DNA of 64,000 bases from Novosphingobium sp. (GTDB lineage: Bacteria; Pseudomonadota; Alphaproteobacteria; Sphingomonadales; Sphingomonadaceae): NCBI RefSeq assembly GCF_039595395.1, contig NZ_JBCNLP010000006.1:1741001-1805000 (forward strand), written 5' to 3'. The translations under genes and the position numbers were made by a program. This document shows, piece by piece, positions 1-7,601 of the stretch (the first letter of the stretch is position 1; every line of letters begins with the position of its first letter). The notes beneath the pieces were generated by a model. The model was not told the origin of the DNA and made no database searches. It worked only from the letters and a program-made list of their open reading frames with translations.

Positions 1-571
1 AGCGCCACCCGGCGGTCACCTCCCAGTTCTCGCCCTTGATGTCGTGGATGACCGCCGATCCGGTCCAGCTGAGCAAGGTGGGCACCACCAGGCCCACGCC
101 CTTGCCCGAACGAGTGGGGGCAAAAGCCATGATATGCTCGGGGCCATCGTGACGCAGATAGCGCTTGCCCAGAGCGCCGAGGAAAACGCCGGCATCGCGG
201 TGGAGCCCGGCACGCTCGATCTCAAGGGGCAGTGCCCAGCGCGCCGAACCATAGGTCGTGACGTTCCGGGCCTGACGTGCCCGCCAGAGCGACCCGATCA
301 CCGCCACGCCGAAGCCGAGGAATCCACTGGTCCCGGCGATGATCCCGGCCGTGCTGAAGATATGCGGGGCGTAGGCGTCGAAGTGATACCACCACGGGAA
401 GATCGCCCAGGGATGGTAGAAGGGCAGATGTCCGAGGTAGAACCATGGGGGCCCGAGTTCAGGCTGCCAGGCCAGGCGCCACGCGGCCCATTCGGTTGCC
501 AGCCAAATGCCAGCGATCACGATCGAAAACACGGCCCAAATCTGGCCGATCAGCAGCTTCGTCGGTGTCAT
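1..571 (-). CDS. traG: Type IV coupling protein VirD4/TraG, N-terminal part (cut by window start)
   Basis: The reading frame runs off the left edge, so only about 190 N-terminal residues are visible. It starts with MTPTKLLIGQIW and has a first membrane segment at about residues 5-25 and a second hydrophobic stretch at about 70-90. A Walker A-type motif (APTRSGKGVGLVVPTL) sits near residue 165, followed by the SWTGSAVIHDIKGENW stretch typical of VirD4/TraG. Known role: an inner-membrane ATPase that links the relaxosome to the mating-pair channel during conjugation. The start is chosen because GGAG lies about 8 bases upstream on the minus strand. It points away from the relaxase region, in the same orientation as the relaxase. 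The identification as a coupling protein is firm; which TraG subfamily is not. Confidence 0.88.
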   Translation of the reverse strand, partial: MTPTKLLIGQIWAVFSIVIAGIWLATEWAAWRLAWQPELGPPWFYLGHLPFYHPWAIFPWWYHFDAYAPHIFSTAGIIAGTSGFLGFGVAVIGSLWRARQARNVTTYGSARWALPLEIERAGLHRDAGVFLGALGKRYLRHDGPEHIMAFAPTRSGKGVGLVVPTLLSWTGSAVIHDIKGENWEVTAGWR

Positions 572-832
572 GGGGAGTGCTCCGGAAGGGAGATTTTCTC
601 TACCCCTCAAGACTCGCATGAGCCGGGCAACCGGCGTTAGTGCGTCTCTACCGTCCCGAACCCACTTTTCGCCTTCTCTCGCGACGCGGCCGGCGCGGAC
701 TGCGCGCGTTCATCCCTTTTTTCGGTGGACGCAGCGGCGATTCGTCTGAAAGTTTCTGCCCTTGGAAATCCGTCCCCAGCGGGACCGGATCAGATTGGGC
801 GAAGTGCCGCAGTAGGAAACCGGAGACGCTGC

Positions 833-1102
833 ATGGACGATGAAAACTTCCATTATCTTTCGGGCCAGATCGACGCCCTGCGGGAACTGATGGTGCCAGT
901 TCTGGTGGATTGGGCAAAATCCCAATCACCCAAGCCTGCCGAGAAGCTCATGCATCTCAGGGACAGCATTCAGGAGGACCTTTCAAATCTTACACCAGAG
1001 AATGATGCCGAGGTTTTTCATCATGAGGGCAAACGCGACATGGTGCAGGAAATGGTGCTCGATGCCATCATTGCGCTGAAACGGGTGGTCGCCCCCCACT
1101 AG
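833..1102 (+). CDS. Small acidic hypothetical protein, 89 aa
   Basis: I do not recognise a family. The protein starts MDDENFHYLSGQIDALRE and is predicted mostly helical and acidic, with no cysteines or membrane segment. The start at 833 is preferred over the longer upstream frame from 725 because GGAG lies 7 bases before it and the upstream extension is basic and low in codon quality. It is convergent with the relaxase gene, whose stop lies 72 bases downstream, and diverges from traG. Being embedded between traG and the relaxase suggests an accessory conjugation or element-maintenance protein, but this is context only. Confidence 0.6.
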   Translation: MDDENFHYLSGQIDALRELMVPVLVDWAKSQSPKPAEKLMHLRDSIQEDLSNLTPENDAEVFHHEGKRDMVQEMVLDAIIALKRVVAPH

Positions 1103-1174
1103 CCGCCACGGTGTTGGAGGCCATTCAAAGCCGAGGCTCATCAAGTGCAGACGCTCGATGGGAGGTCCTCGCCT

Positions 1175-3151
1175 TCATGAGATACCCGGTCCGGCACGCC
1201 CGCGACCAAACTCCCAGCTTATGGGCCCGTCGCGCATGATGCCCGACACGTTCTGGCCGATCCGGCGCTCGAGCACGTCCCGCCAGGGAACCAGCGTGAA
1301 ATCTCGCGAGCGCTCGATCAGTGCGTGCTTTCCGCCCACCATATCCACACTGCGCACCAGCCGCCCATCGATGCGCTCTCCCTGGCTCATCTCGGCAAAG
1401 GGCAGCCCCAGTTCCTCGGACAAGGCGCCGGCCAGGCGCAGCAATTCCCTGCGCTGGAGGTTGGCGAGCATGTCTGCGCGGTATTGGATGTCACCATCAT
1501 GATCCACCGCCAGTTGCTCATCGATCAGCCATTGCTGGCGCAGCGACTGAGCCGCGCGCACCTCCTGCCCAAAGCCGTTGTCGCGCAGGGGAACCGGCGC
1601 AGATGAGACCAACTCCCGGTCGAGCCATGTCGGGGCCTCCATCCCTGTGAGCCGCTCGAGCCGCTCATGGGAGAGCACTTCGACATCGACGGGCCGATCG
1701 CGCCATCGCCTGGCCTCAAAGGCCGCCGCTTTCTCCAGGTGATCGGCCGCGATGGTCCAGCTGCCGTCTGCCTCGCGCTCGACGCTGCCCATGACCCGTC
1801 GCATCGCTTCCAGCCGCCGCACATGGGCCTCGACAAAGCTTTCGCTGGCACTTTGATCGTGCTGGAGATGGGCCTCGACGCTGTAGCGTCCGCCCTGCGC
1901 GGCAGCCACTTGCGCAATCGTGCGATCGAGCTGACGTATCCCGGCCTCACGCGGCACGACCTTCACAATCGCACCGGTCGGCAGAGACGTGGTATTTTCG
2001 CCCCGACCGATCGCGGCATAATGGGTCCGCCCGTCCACGCCATCGACGATCACGAAATGGCGATCGTCCAGCTCGTCGGCAAGGCCGCGCATCACCACCC
2101 GCCCAACGATGGGCCGTGCATCGGGAGCAGCCGGATCGAAGATCTGTTGGTCGGCAGGTGCGCGCTCAAGCCGCCGCGCCGAGAGTTCCCGCTGCATCGC
2201 CCGGATGATGTCCCCCTGTTCGCCCATGCGACGCAGCGTGTCTTCAAGACCCTCGGCGAGTTGCCACCGCCCGCCCTCGACCGCCTGCGCGAGCCCCATC
2301 CCCTCCAGTTTGCGAAGCCGCCCGACCCGCAGCGCGGCATCATGACTGCTGCCCCCCTGATCAGGGGCAGCACCAACAGTCCGGTCGCTGCCCATATCAC
2401 GCAGCAGGCGGCGATCGATCGAGGTCAGCCGCTCGGCTGTCATATCCTGACGCAATTTCTCCTCGATCTCGATTTGCGTGCGGGGCCCAAGATCCAAAGT
2501 CAGAATACGGCTCGCACGCTCACGCATGCCATGCGAAATGTAATCCCTGGCGATCACCAGATTTTGCCCTCGGTCATCCTTGCCGCGCAGGATGATATGC
2601 GTGTGCGGGTGGCCGGTGTTGTGGTGATCGACGGCGACCCAATCGAGCTTCGTGCCCAGATCCTCCTCCATCTGGCTCATCAGGCGCCGGACGAACGGCT
2701 TAAGATCGTCATACTGGTCGCCATCCTCGGGTGAGACGATGAAGCGGAATTGATGTCGGTCGCCATCGCTGCGCGAGAGAAACTCCTTGCCGTCCGTCTG
2801 GTCCGCCTCCGGCCCATAGAGTTTGCCCGGCGAGCCATCGCGGTTGACCCCGTCCCGCTCGATATAGCGCAGATGGGCTGTGGCAGCCGCGATGCCCTTC
2901 CCCTTAAGCGTGATCAGCCGGGTCTTGACGATAACCCGGCGCGCGCGCAGCGAGGAATCCTTGCCTCCTGATGACAGAACGCGGGCCCGAGCTGCGCCGC
3001 GACCGATCCGTTCACCGGTGAACCGCCCGGAGCCTTTGAGCGCCCTTTTCCCAGCGCGCTGGGTGGCGCGAACCACCTGGGTCAGATAGCGCTCGGTCTT
3101 GCCCATATTGCCGGGCCGCCCGAGACGGGGTGTGAAATCATCATCCTGCAT
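1175..3151 (-). CDS. Relaxase / mobilisation nuclease with DUF3363-type C-terminus
   Basis: The protein is 658 residues from the chosen start (MQDDDFTPRLGRPGN). It has a basic N-terminus, then a VirD2-like relaxase core with the metal-binding His cluster HHNTGHPHTHIILRG at about residues 176-190. The long C-terminal half matches the DUF3363 relaxase extension seen on alphaproteobacterial plasmids and ICEs. Known role: it nicks oriT, stays covalently attached to the 5' end and leads the strand into the recipient cell. The start at 3151 has an AAAGG Shine-Dalgarno about 8 bases upstream. The frame is open further upstream to 3373, but that extension is low complexity and lacks relaxase features. 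Same strand as traG; a candidate oriT lies about 550 bp upstream at 3702-3853. Confidence 0.9.
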   Translation of the reverse strand: MQDDDFTPRLGRPGNMGKTERYLTQVVRATQRAGKRALKGSGRFTGERIGRGAARARVLSSGGKDSSLRARRVIVKTRLITLKGKGIAAATAHLRYIERDGVNRDGSPGKLYGPEADQTDGKEFLSRSDGDRHQFRFIVSPEDGDQYDDLKPFVRRLMSQMEEDLGTKLDWVAVDHHNTGHPHTHIILRGKDDRGQNLVIARDYISHGMRERASRILTLDLGPRTQIEIEEKLRQDMTAERLTSIDRRLLRDMGSDRTVGAAPDQGGSSHDAALRVGRLRKLEGMGLAQAVEGGRWQLAEGLEDTLRRMGEQGDIIRAMQRELSARRLERAPADQQIFDPAAPDARPIVGRVVMRGLADELDDRHFVIVDGVDGRTHYAAIGRGENTTSLPTGAIVKVVPREAGIRQLDRTIAQVAAAQGGRYSVEAHLQHDQSASESFVEAHVRRLEAMRRVMGSVEREADGSWTIAADHLEKAAAFEARRWRDRPVDVEVLSHERLERLTGMEAPTWLDRELVSSAPVPLRDNGFGQEVRAAQSLRQQWLIDEQLAVDHDGDIQYRADMLANLQRRELLRLAGALSEELGLPFAEMSQGERIDGRLVRSVDMVGGKHALIERSRDFTLVPWRDVLERRIGQNVSGIMRDGPISWEFGRGRAGPGIS

Positions 3152-3454
3152 TAATGCGCCTTTCCGCGATGGAAGGACGCTCCCCGGGCCATAGCATGCC
3201 AGAGCGGCAAAAAGCCGCAACCCGTCTCGCGAAATCCTCTCCAAGAGCCCGGAAATCCGCCATTCCTGCCCCGCGCATCTCGCGGCGGGAAAGCCTGTCT
3301 CGTAAAACGAGGCAAAAAAGGATGTGCAGACAATAAGTTGCAAGATCGACGAGATCTTGCCTCTATCTTGCATTCGGCGCCCCCGTCCCGGCTCCCCCCC
3401 TCGTCCTTCTCAAACCGCCAACGCCTCCAGGTCCGTGCGCTCCGCTGAGTGCAT

Positions 3455-3487
3455 GAAAAAAGGCCGCCGGGAATGTCCCGACGGCCT
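3455..3487 (-). terminator. Rho-independent terminator
   Basis: On the minus strand AGGCCGTCGGGA and TCCCGGCGGCCT form a 12-bp stem (one G-T type mismatch) around a short loop, followed by a run of six T. It lies directly after the small minus-strand gene ending at 3522, so it would end that transcript before the relaxase gene. Confidence 0.8.
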
Positions 3488-3521
3488 CTCGCTTCCGGCT
3501 GCTCCATGGCGGATTGGCCGC

Positions 3522-3656
3522 TCAGTCGGGCTTCAACAGCGCCGCCAGCTCGTCGCTCGCTGCCTGCAGTTCACGCTGGATTTTCCTGCGTTCAAGGCGC
3601 GATCCGCATGCCGCCAGCTCCGCACGCAGTTCCTCGATGTGCTGTTCAATCGCCAT
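3522..3656 (-). CDS. Very small helical protein, 44 aa
   Basis: This 44-residue frame begins MAIEQHIEELRAELAACGSR and ends ELAALLKPD. It has a strong Shine-Dalgarno (AAAAGGAG, about 7 bases before ATG on the minus strand) and is followed within 35 bases by a good terminator, so it forms a self-contained transcription unit. Heptad-like leucines and alternating charge predict one amphipathic helix or coiled coil. No family is recognised. Its promoter would fall inside or next to the inverted-repeat region at 3702-3853. It may be an accessory relaxosome or regulatory peptide, which is an inference from position only. Confidence 0.65.
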   Translation of the reverse strand: MAIEQHIEELRAELAACGSRLERRKIQRELQAASDELAALLKPD

Positions 3657-3701
3657 GATGTGTCTCCTTTTCGCTGCACGATGGGACACGGGCCCGGCAT
3701 C

Positions 3702-3853
3702 GTGGGGCCTGGGTCAATGACCGCGAAGCGGCCGCGCCAGCGGCGATGGGGGTCACGATTTTTTGGGGGCGCCGCGACCGTTTCGAACGGGGGAACAACG
3801 TCGAGCGCCCCCGAAAAATGGTGGGGCCCCATCGTCATTGACGCAGGCCCCAC
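3702..3853. repeat. Structured inverted-repeat region, candidate oriT
   Basis: Two 20-bp arms at 3702-3721 and 3834-3853 are inverted copies with 19 of 20 matches (GTGGGGCCTGNGTCAATGAC). Inside them a second imperfect pair lies at about 3745-3772 and 3804-3833 (GATGGGG...TTTTTGGGGGCGC on each arm). At the centre a small hairpin CCGTT-TCG-AACGG occupies about 3778-3790. No coding frame is convincing here. Nested inverted repeats near a relaxase gene are the usual architecture of an origin of transfer. An alternative is a large regulatory hairpin between the divergent 44-aa gene and the HU gene. Confidence 0.55.
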
Positions 3854-4029
3854 GCCGCCGGATCATCGAGGGATCCGGGCAGAAAGCTCTTCACCACCTC
3901 GCCATCAGCCGCTTTCTCGGTGGAAAAACCTTCGCCGGCCTGCATGTCACGGGCTCGTCCGCATGGACGCATCCCCATGCCAGAGCTAGGAATAGCAAGC
4001 TTTTATAGCCCTATGGAGAGTTTCAAGAC

Positions 4030-4305
4030 ATGAACAACAGCGACCTCGCCGAGGGCCTTGCTACCACGCATGGCCTGACCAAAACCGCCGCCCGTGAGCT
4101 GGTCGATGCCACCTTCGCCGCCATCGCTGATGCCGCTGCAAAGGGTGAGGAAATCTCGCTCAACGGTTTCGGCAAGTTCAAGGTGAAAGAGACCGCGGCC
4201 CGTGAGGGCCGTAACCCCAGCACCGGCGCGACGATCCAGATTGCTGCGGCCAAAAAGCTGACGTTCACGCCTGCCAAGGCCGTGAAGGACAAGCTGAACG
4301 GCTGA
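4030..4305 (+). CDS. HU/IHF-family DNA-binding protein
   Basis: This 91-residue protein has the complete HU fold: an N-terminal helical pair (MNNSDLAEGLATTHGLTKTA), the strand GEEISLNGFGKFKVKE, and the DNA-gripping arm with AREGRNPSTGATIQI around residues 57-70, followed by KKLTFTPAKAVKD. The conserved NP at the tip of the arm is present. It is a DNA-bending architectural protein. HU/IHF-type proteins commonly assist relaxosome assembly, and this gene directly follows the inverted-repeat region, so a role at the transfer origin is plausible but inferred. A GGAG lies about 12 bases upstream of the ATG, which is a little far. The gene ends in a strong hairpin shared with the convergent DUF736 gene. 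Confidence 0.9.
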   Translation: MNNSDLAEGLATTHGLTKTAARELVDATFAAIADAAAKGEEISLNGFGKFKVKETAAREGRNPSTGATIQIAAAKKLTFTPAKAVKDKLNG

Positions 4306-4319
4306 TCCACTGCATGAAA

Positions 4320-4350
4320 TGCCCCCGCGCGGATCAACCGCGCGGGGGCA
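4320..4350. terminator. Bidirectional hairpin terminator between HU and DUF736 genes
   Basis: TGCCCCCGCGCGG and CCGCGCGGGGGCA form a perfect 13-bp stem with a 5-base loop. The T content is weak on both sides (ATTTCAT after the stem on the minus strand). It sits between two convergent genes. Confidence 0.7.
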
Positions 4351-4356
4351 TCAGGG

Positions 4357-4677
4357 TCAGCTCCCAGGGTTCCAGATGATGGCGTAGGTATCGTCCTCAT
4401 CCTGCCCGGCGGCCTTGCCGAGGTTCGCATAAAGGGTGCGGTTGCCGAGTTCGGGAGCCGACATCGAGAGGCGAATGTACTCACGCTCCGAGACTTCACC
4501 GGTGCGAATCCAGCCACCGCCCAGTTCGACGCTGCCGGAGATCACGCGGTAGTCGGGCTGGTCTCCCGTCTTGCGACGGTTGGGAATGATGCTGATGTCG
4601 GCGCTGACCGAGAGGGTGCGGATCTGACCCTTGAAGCTGCCATCGTCGAGGCGCTGCACATATCCGATTGCGGGCAT
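4357..4677 (-). CDS. DUF736 family protein
   Basis: The 106-residue product begins MPAIGYVQRLDDGSFKGQIR and contains the RKTGDQPDYRV core that characterises DUF736. It is a small beta-rich soluble protein of unknown function that is very often carried on conjugative elements of Rhizobiales and Sphingomonadales beside relaxase, traG and ardC genes, as here. The start is supported by an AAGGAGA Shine-Dalgarno 6 bases upstream on the minus strand. It is convergent with the HU gene and is transcribed alone from the long upstream gap. Confidence 0.88.
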   Translation of the reverse strand: MPAIGYVQRLDDGSFKGQIRTLSVSADISIIPNRRKTGDQPDYRVISGSVELGGGWIRTGEVSEREYIRLSMSAPELGNRTLYANLGKAAGQDEDDTYAIIWNPGS

Positions 4678-5045
4678 TGTTCATCTCCTTGGCTATGTCG
4701 CTCGAAAACCGCTTCCGGGCGATGGGCGTGCCGAAGGGACGGCTGCAACGGGGCCGCGAACCTATAGGCCGAAGCGAAGCGGAGGACCGGAGCGGCGGGC
4801 TGATTTGTTGCGCGAGGAGGCTGCGGGCCTGTTCCGCAGCCGGGGAAATCAGCGCGCCGCGATGGTTTCGCGGCCCCGTGGCCGTCCCAGGACATCGCCC
4901 GCTCGGCAGGCGGTTTCGTGCGGGCAAGGAGAGCAAAACCGTGGAAAAGGCAGCGATTTCAGCTTGGCAGCGGGGGAGGAATAAGGGAATTTTCGGATCG
5001 AACACAACAAGCGTGCACCACGCGCAGGACAAAGAGGCAGGCACG
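4678..5045. other. Intergenic region, 368 bp, no gene seen
   Basis: It holds the promoter of the DUF736 gene (minus) and of the small cysteine-containing gene at 5046 (plus). Open frames crossing it are proline- and arginine-rich and look like shadows. No tRNA or convincing repeat was recognised. Confidence 0.5.
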
Positions 5046-5267
5046 ATGTCGATGTTCATATCCGTTCGGCGTCTGGTCGAGCGTCTGGCTCCCGAACCGG
5101 TCTGCGACGTTTGCGTCGCGGATCGCCTGTCGCTGCAGCTGACCGACGATCTGCGCGCGACCTTGGGCGAGCTGGCGGTGGAGCGGGGCTTTGACCGGGA
5201 GCGCGATCGCTGCAGCCTGTGCGGTGAGGAACGTCCCGTCATCCGCAGGAGAGGCAGGGCGGCCTGA
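5046..5267 (+). CDS. Small two-CxxC protein, possible zinc ribbon, 73 aa
   Basis: The product starts MSMFISVRRLVERLAPEP and has two CxxC pairs, CDVC near residue 20 and CSLC near residue 56, separated by a helical stretch (LSLQLTDDLRATLGELAVE). Two such pairs are suited to bind one zinc ion. The C-terminus is arginine-rich (VIRRRGRAA), which suggests nucleic-acid or protein contact. The ATG at 5046 follows AGAGGCAGGC; upstream sequence in the same frame is not protein-like. Similar small proteins occur on sphingomonad plasmids as hypothetical proteins. Function unknown. Confidence 0.65.
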   Translation: MSMFISVRRLVERLAPEPVCDVCVADRLSLQLTDDLRATLGELAVERGFDRERDRCSLCGEERPVIRRRGRAA

Positions 5268-5294
5268 CGCGGAAGTACCCCGCCGGAACCGGGA

Positions 5295-5627
5295 TCACGG
5301 CATCGCGAGAGCATCCCGCAATTCATCGCACAGCAGATTGAATTCCGCGAAAAACCGATCTTCCAGATCTGCTTCGCTACCGCCGAATGCCGCCATGAAG
5401 CGGGGCAAAGCGAGCGATTGCGCGATCAGATGACCGGTTCGCAGAAAATCAGGAAGATGATGCCGAGCGGCGACAAGGTCACCGGTTTCCCGCATGCTGC
5501 GCGAAACGAGCCAGAGGATTTCGGTCAGCCGTTCGCGGGGCAGCACCGCCATATAATTGGCAAGGCGTCGTGCTCGCACAGCACCGCCGGCCGCCTCCAG
5601 CCATTGCTCATTGTCGGGCTTATCCAT
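5295..5627 (-). CDS. Conserved hypothetical element protein, 110 aa
   Basis: The protein starts MDKPDNEQWLEAAGGAVRAR and is helical throughout, with leucine-rich amphipathic segments (YMAVLPRERLTEILWLVSRS) and an acidic C-terminus. There is no membrane segment, signal peptide or cysteine pair. It does not match a family I recognise. It is convergent with the cysteine-containing gene at 5046-5267 and lies behind a strong terminator that follows mucR, so it is probably transcribed on its own. The Shine-Dalgarno (AGGCGA) is weak. Confidence 0.55.
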   Translation of the reverse strand: MDKPDNEQWLEAAGGAVRARRLANYMAVLPRERLTEILWLVSRSMRETGDLVAARHHLPDFLRTGHLIAQSLALPRFMAAFGGSEADLEDRFFAEFNLLCDELRDALAMP

Positions 5628-5686
5628 GCTGATCGCCTAGCCAGTGAGGCGAGCATCAGGCAAGCCCGCTATCCACGACAGCGGCG

Positions 5687-5735
5687 AAAAAATGGCGGCG
5701 CCCCTCCCCATAGGGAGGGCGCCGCCGCGATTTTT
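5687..5735. terminator. Strong bidirectional terminator
   Basis: GGCGGCGCCCTCCC-type arms at about 5694-5706 and 5712-5725 form a long GC stem around ATAG. They are flanked by A6 on one side and T5 on the other, so the hairpin works in both directions. It lies just after the mucR stop codon (minus). Confidence 0.85.
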
Positions 5736-5746
5736 CCAGACGAGGC

Positions 5747-6541
5747 TCAGGCCTCGGCGGACGGGGCCGGGGCGGCTTCGACCTTGGCCTCCGCTTTGGG
5801 CTTTGCAACCTTTGGCTTTGCCGGTTTGGACGCGGGGCCGGTCTTTGCGGCTGCCCGCTTCGGCTTGGCCGTTGCCTCCTTTGGCGTGCTGACGACAGCG
5901 GCGCTGGCATCGACTGCGTTGTCGCCCTTGGACTTGGCTGCACCGCGCTTGGGCTTGCCCGGAACGGGAGATTTGGTGGCGACATCCGCCGGAGTCTGCG
6001 CGACCGGAGCGGCAACGGCGGCAGGCTTGCTTGCCGCGCGCTTGGGTGTGGTGGCCGGTTTCTGCGCTTTGGATGGGCTCACGGCGACGTCACCGGTCGC
6101 GGCGGTTTCAGCGCCGGACGGCGCGCCACGCTTGCGGCCAAGGCCGAGCTTCTGGGCGATCTCGCGGCGCTGCAAGGCATAGTCCGGCGCAACCATCGGA
6201 TAATCGGACTTCAGGCCGTAGCGCGCGCGATATTCGGCGGGCGTAAGACCGTGAAGCGAAAGATGCCGCTTGAGCGTCTTGTATTTTTTCCCGTCGATCA
6301 GGCTGACGAGATGATCGGGCTTGACCGAAGAGCGCACCGATACGGCCGGTTCATAGGTCGCGGGGATCTCTTCACCAGCGGGCTCGCTCTTCAATGCGGC
6401 GATAGCAGTGTGCATATCCTTGAGGAACGCGGGCACGTCCTGAGCACCGGGCTTCACATTGGGGTTTTGCAGCCAGGCGATGGTGATGTCACCTGCGAGT
6501 TCGATGAAATCGCGCGCGTCCGAAGGATTGTTCTCGTCCAT
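5747..6541 (-). CDS. MucR/Ros-family regulator with long histone H1-like tail
   Basis: From the chosen start (MDENNPSDARDFIEL) the protein has 264 residues. Residues up to about 125 are the MucR/Ros domain: an N-terminal oligomerisation part, then KPDHLVSLIDGKKYKTLKRH, then LTPAEYRARYGLKSDYPMVA. MucR proteins are H-NS-like silencers of AT-rich targets. Two features are odd. The zinc-binding cysteines expected before DGKK are replaced by Val/Ser, so the classical Cys-His zinc site is incomplete. A tail of over 120 residues rich in Lys, Ala and Pro (repeats like AKPKRAAAK) resembles histone H1. The start at 6541 has GAGGA upstream. A strong terminator follows. Confidence 0.85.
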   Translation of the reverse strand: MDENNPSDARDFIELAGDITIAWLQNPNVKPGAQDVPAFLKDMHTAIAALKSEPAGEEIPATYEPAVSVRSSVKPDHLVSLIDGKKYKTLKRHLSLHGLTPAEYRARYGLKSDYPMVAPDYALQRREIAQKLGLGRKRGAPSGAETAATGDVAVSPSKAQKPATTPKRAASKPAAVAAPVAQTPADVATKSPVPGKPKRGAAKSKGDNAVDASAAVVSTPKEATAKPKRAAAKTGPASKPAKPKVAKPKAEAKVEAAPAPSAEA

Positions 6542-6777
6542 GGTAGTCCTCATGTCGGTCAAGTCCGGGAAACCTAGGCCCCTGACAGCCATCCGTCAAA
6601 TAATGGTCCCACAAAGCGCCGCCCGCACCCTGTCATGGAGGCGGGCGGCGCCTGAATTTGATTGCCGGAAAGACCGTTTCATAGATCGAGGACACTGCGG
6701 ATGTCAGGCGCCCGAAGAGGATGTTCGGCCCTCAATGTCCATCACTGCCCGGTTGCAACGAAACATGCGTCCGGCGC

Positions 6778-7536
6778 TTACGGTGATGTGAGCCGTGGAA
6801 GGATGGAAGCGGCCCCATCCAGCCAGAGCGCGTCGGCAGGAATGTCGCCCCGCCGCGCCGCGATCTCGACCTCGATGACGAAATGATCGAGATTCCCGAT
6901 GGCAATGGTCTGGTGGAAGACATTCTTGGCCGCCTCGATGATCGCCTTGTGATCGGCGCAAGCGCCCCGGTCATCGCTCAGCGCCACGGCATAGAAAGGA
7001 AGCAGAGCGCGATCCTCGGCTTCCAGCTCCCGCGTTGGCACAAGGGAAGAAACCGAGATCAGGCAATGGACGGCCTCGCACGCGGAGCGCCAGATGTTGT
7101 CACCAATTGCCAGAGGGGGAACGGTGAGGTTTGCCGCTTCAAACCATGCGAGGATCGCTTCGAAACTGCCCAGATCGGCGGCAAGGGTGAGGCTAAGGAG
7201 CGCTTCATCCTCATCGTCGGTGGCATAATAGCTCACCTCGCCCGTACCATCGAACACCGCGCGCTGCGGTCCCCAACTGTAGCAACCGGCGCACCAGCGC
7301 CGGAACTGCAGATTACGTGCGACACAGAAGTCCTCAAGCCTGCTGAATTGCCCCAGCGCGACCTCCCGCCCCTTGAGCATCAGGGGCAATCCGCAGGCAA
7401 GCTGCGCCGCGGTGAAGGGCTCGCCGTCCCATTCAAGCGACAACTCTTCATCGGCAATCAGTTCGAGAAATTCGGGAAGGTGATCGGTGGGCAACCTGCC
7501 GCCGATGGTGATGGATGCCGAAACGCGGTCAACCAT
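6778..7536 (-). CDS. Conserved hypothetical plasmid/ICE protein, 252 aa
   Basis: The protein starts MVDRVSASITIGGRLPTDHL and is soluble and acidic. Its early part (IGGRLPTDHLPEFLELIADE) looks like a ferredoxin-like beta-alpha unit, followed by a region with several Cys and aromatic residues (RWCAGCYSWGPQRAVF). No enzyme motif is recognised. The Shine-Dalgarno AGGAG is 7 bases upstream. It lies directly downstream of the parB-like gene in the same direction, but a hairpin between them (7564-7596) may separate or attenuate transcription. Genes of this type accompany parB-like and ardC genes on sphingomonad elements; the function is unknown. Confidence 0.7.
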   Translation of the reverse strand: MVDRVSASITIGGRLPTDHLPEFLELIADEELSLEWDGEPFTAAQLACGLPLMLKGREVALGQFSRLEDFCVARNLQFRRWCAGCYSWGPQRAVFDGTGEVSYYATDDEDEALLSLTLAADLGSFEAILAWFEAANLTVPPLAIGDNIWRSACEAVHCLISVSSLVPTRELEAEDRALLPFYAVALSDDRGACADHKAIIEAAKNVFHQTIAIGNLDHFVIEVEIAARRGDIPADALWLDGAASILPRLTSP

Positions 7537-7563
7537 GTGTCATCTCCTGAAAAAGGGAAGAAA

Positions 7564-7596
7564 GGCGGGCGTGGAGCCGACCGGCCCACGCCCGCC
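7564..7596 (-). terminator. Hairpin terminator or attenuator after parB-like gene
   Basis: GGCGGGCGTGG and CCACGCCCGCC form a perfect 11-bp stem with an 11-base loop, followed on the minus strand by the T-rich CTTTCTTCCCTTTTT. Confidence 0.65.
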
Positions 7597-7601
7597 CATC
7601 G

